From assembly GCA_026391115.1 (NCBI GenBank), contig JAPLER010000015.1:1-25534 (forward strand): 25,534 nt of DNA, written 5' to 3'. The notes under the pieces were generated by a model. The model saw nothing but the letters and a program-made list of their open reading frames with translations, ran no database searches and was not told the origin of the DNA. Each line of letters begins with the position of its first letter. Position 1 is the first letter of the stretch. Made by a program: the position numbers and the translations under genes. Below are positions 24,448 through 25,534 of the stretch, in pieces. Source of the stretch: Bacteroidota bacterium. Its GTDB lineage: Bacteria > Bacteroidota > Bacteroidia > Chitinophagales > Chitinophagaceae.

Positions 24448-25534
24448 ATGACAGAAGAACAGAACATTAGTAACGACGCCCAAAATAAGAACTATGGTGC
24501 TGATAGTATTCAGGTTTTAGAAGGCTTGGAAGCAGTGCGTAAACGCCCTGCTATGTATATTGGCGATATTGGTGTTAAAGGCTTTCACCACTTGGTGTAC
24601 GAAGTAGTAGATAATAGTATCGATGAAGCCCTAGCTGGTTATTGCAAAAATATTATCGTAAATATTCACCTTGATAACTCAATCAGCGTTAGCGACGATG
24701 GTCGTGGTATTCCAACAGCAATGCACACTAAGGAAAAACGTAGTGCTTTGGAAGTTGTAATGACTGTGTTACACGCTGGTGGTAAGTTTGATAAAAATAC
24801 TTACAAGGTATCTGGTGGTTTGCATGGTGTGGGTGTAAGTTGTGTAAACGCATTGAGTTCTAAATTGCACGTTAAAGTTGAGCGTGAAGGAAAAATATTT
24901 GAACAAGAATATAGCACAGGTATTCCTAAATATGCTGTACGTGAAGCTGGTTTAAGTGATAGAACAGGTACTACTGTTCACTTTTGGCCAGATCTTTCTA
25001 TCTTTCAAGTATCTGTTTACAACAAGGATATTTTAGAAGGGAGGTTGCGTGAATTAGGTTTCTTAAACCGCAGGGTAAATATTACTTTAAATGATTTAAG
25101 AGAGATTGGTGAAGATGGAAACCATTATACCAAAAACTTTTATAGCGAAGGTGGTATTGTTGAGTTTGTTGAAATGTTGGACAAAGCAAGTAATCGTCGT
25201 CCATTAATTTCAAATACATTGTACTTTGAAGGTCACGATGAAACAAGCAATGTTGCTGTTGAAGTAGCAATGACTTATAACGATGATTTTAAAGAACATA
25301 TCTTCTCTTACGTAAATAACATTAACACTATTGAAGGTGGTACACACGTTACAGGTTTTAGACAAGCACTAACTCGTGTATTCAAATCTTATGGCGATAA
25401 AGAGGGTTTGTTTGAAAAAGCAAAAGTAGAAATTGAAGGAGATGATTTTAGAGAAGGATTAAGTGCTATCATTTCAGTTAAAGTGCCTGAACCACAATTT
25501 GAAGGACAAACAAAAACTAAATTGGGCAATAGCG
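24448..25534 (+). CDS. gyrB: DNA gyrase subunit B, 5' part, truncated by the window end
   Basis: The frame from ATG at 24448 runs open to the window edge (362 codons). It contains the GHKL ATPase motifs: RKRPAMYIGD, the N-box YEVVDNSIDEAL with E52 and N56, VSDDGRGIP with D83, and GGLHGVGVSCVNAL, followed by the transducer domain with TIEGGTHVTGF and EGDDFREGLSAIISVKVPEPQFEGQTK. These are typical of GyrB, the ATPase subunit that with GyrA introduces negative supercoils; ParE of the same phylum would be the alternative but the MYIGDIG and overall spacing favour GyrB. About 290 further residues, including the TOPRIM domain, lie beyond the window. Confidence 0.95.
   Translation, partial: MTEEQNISNDAQNKNYGADSIQVLEGLEAVRKRPAMYIGDIGVKGFHHLVYEVVDNSIDEALAGYCKNIIVNIHLDNSISVSDDGRGIPTAMHTKEKRSALEVVMTVLHAGGKFDKNTYKVSGGLHGVGVSCVNALSSKLHVKVEREGKIFEQEYSTGIPKYAVREAGLSDRTGTTVHFWPDLSIFQVSVYNKDILEGRLRELGFLNRRVNITLNDLREIGEDGNHYTKNFYSEGGIVEFVEMLDKASNRRPLISNTLYFEGHDETSNVAVEVAMTYNDDFKEHIFSYVNNINTIEGGTHVTGFRQALTRVFKSYGDKEGLFEKAKVEIEGDDFREGLSAIISVKVPEPQFEGQTKTKLGNS

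Overview
The window is a low-GC, AT-rich stretch of a Bacteroidota chromosome, most likely Chitinophagaceae-like. This rests on Bacteroidota-type promoters (TTG/TTTG, 19-21 nt, TAnnTTTG), weak Shine-Dalgarno sequences, lineage-typical DUF2520, DUF4836 and DUF5606 proteins, and a short single-unit Ppx. No rRNA, tRNA, CRISPR array or transposase was seen.

Positions 42-10070 (+) hold a reductive pyrimidine (uracil/thymine) catabolism operon: a class III aminotransferase, an NCS1 permease, dihydropyrimidinase, a nitrilase-type beta-ureidopropionase, and the two dihydropyrimidine dehydrogenase subunits PreT and PreA. Together they can import a pyrimidine, reduce it, open the ring, release beta-alanine plus CO2 and NH3, and transaminate the product. 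The operon has been interrupted. A four-helix-bundle (23S rRNA intervening-sequence-type) gene sits between preT and preA inside a perfect 17-bp inverted repeat. A GxxExxY (PD-(D/E)XK-like) gene follows preA and lies between two copies of a palindromic repeat. The last gene, an M20-type hydantoinase/carbamoylase hydrolase, has lost an internal segment and its reading frame. AT-rich repeats fill most of the larger spacers. A strong 13-bp terminator closes the unit.

Positions 10116-13060 (+) carry polyphosphate kinase and an overlapping Ppx/GppA phosphatase. Convergent with it, 13047-14460 (-) holds a DUF2520 NAD-binding protein and an orphan ABC ATPase with several degenerate motifs.

Positions 14551-22105 (-) run through a DUF4836 lipoprotein, an RluF-like pseudouridine synthase with a TTG start, a YycJ-type metallo-hydrolase, a secreted family 3 glycosidase, a DUF5606 protein, and an HTTM-like membrane protein with a membrane-anchored partner. 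Three promoters (for DUF4836, DUF5606 and the HTTM pair) match the Bacteroidota consensus well. Positions 22171-23403 (+) encode a YhiN/HI0933-family flavoprotein, 23411-24046 (-) a sugar-phosphate transferase, and 24448 to the window end the first 362 codons of gyrB (+).

The most unusual part is the pyrimidine operon with its two repeat-flanked insertions and broken last gene. I do not see a clearly new multi-gene defence or biosynthetic system.
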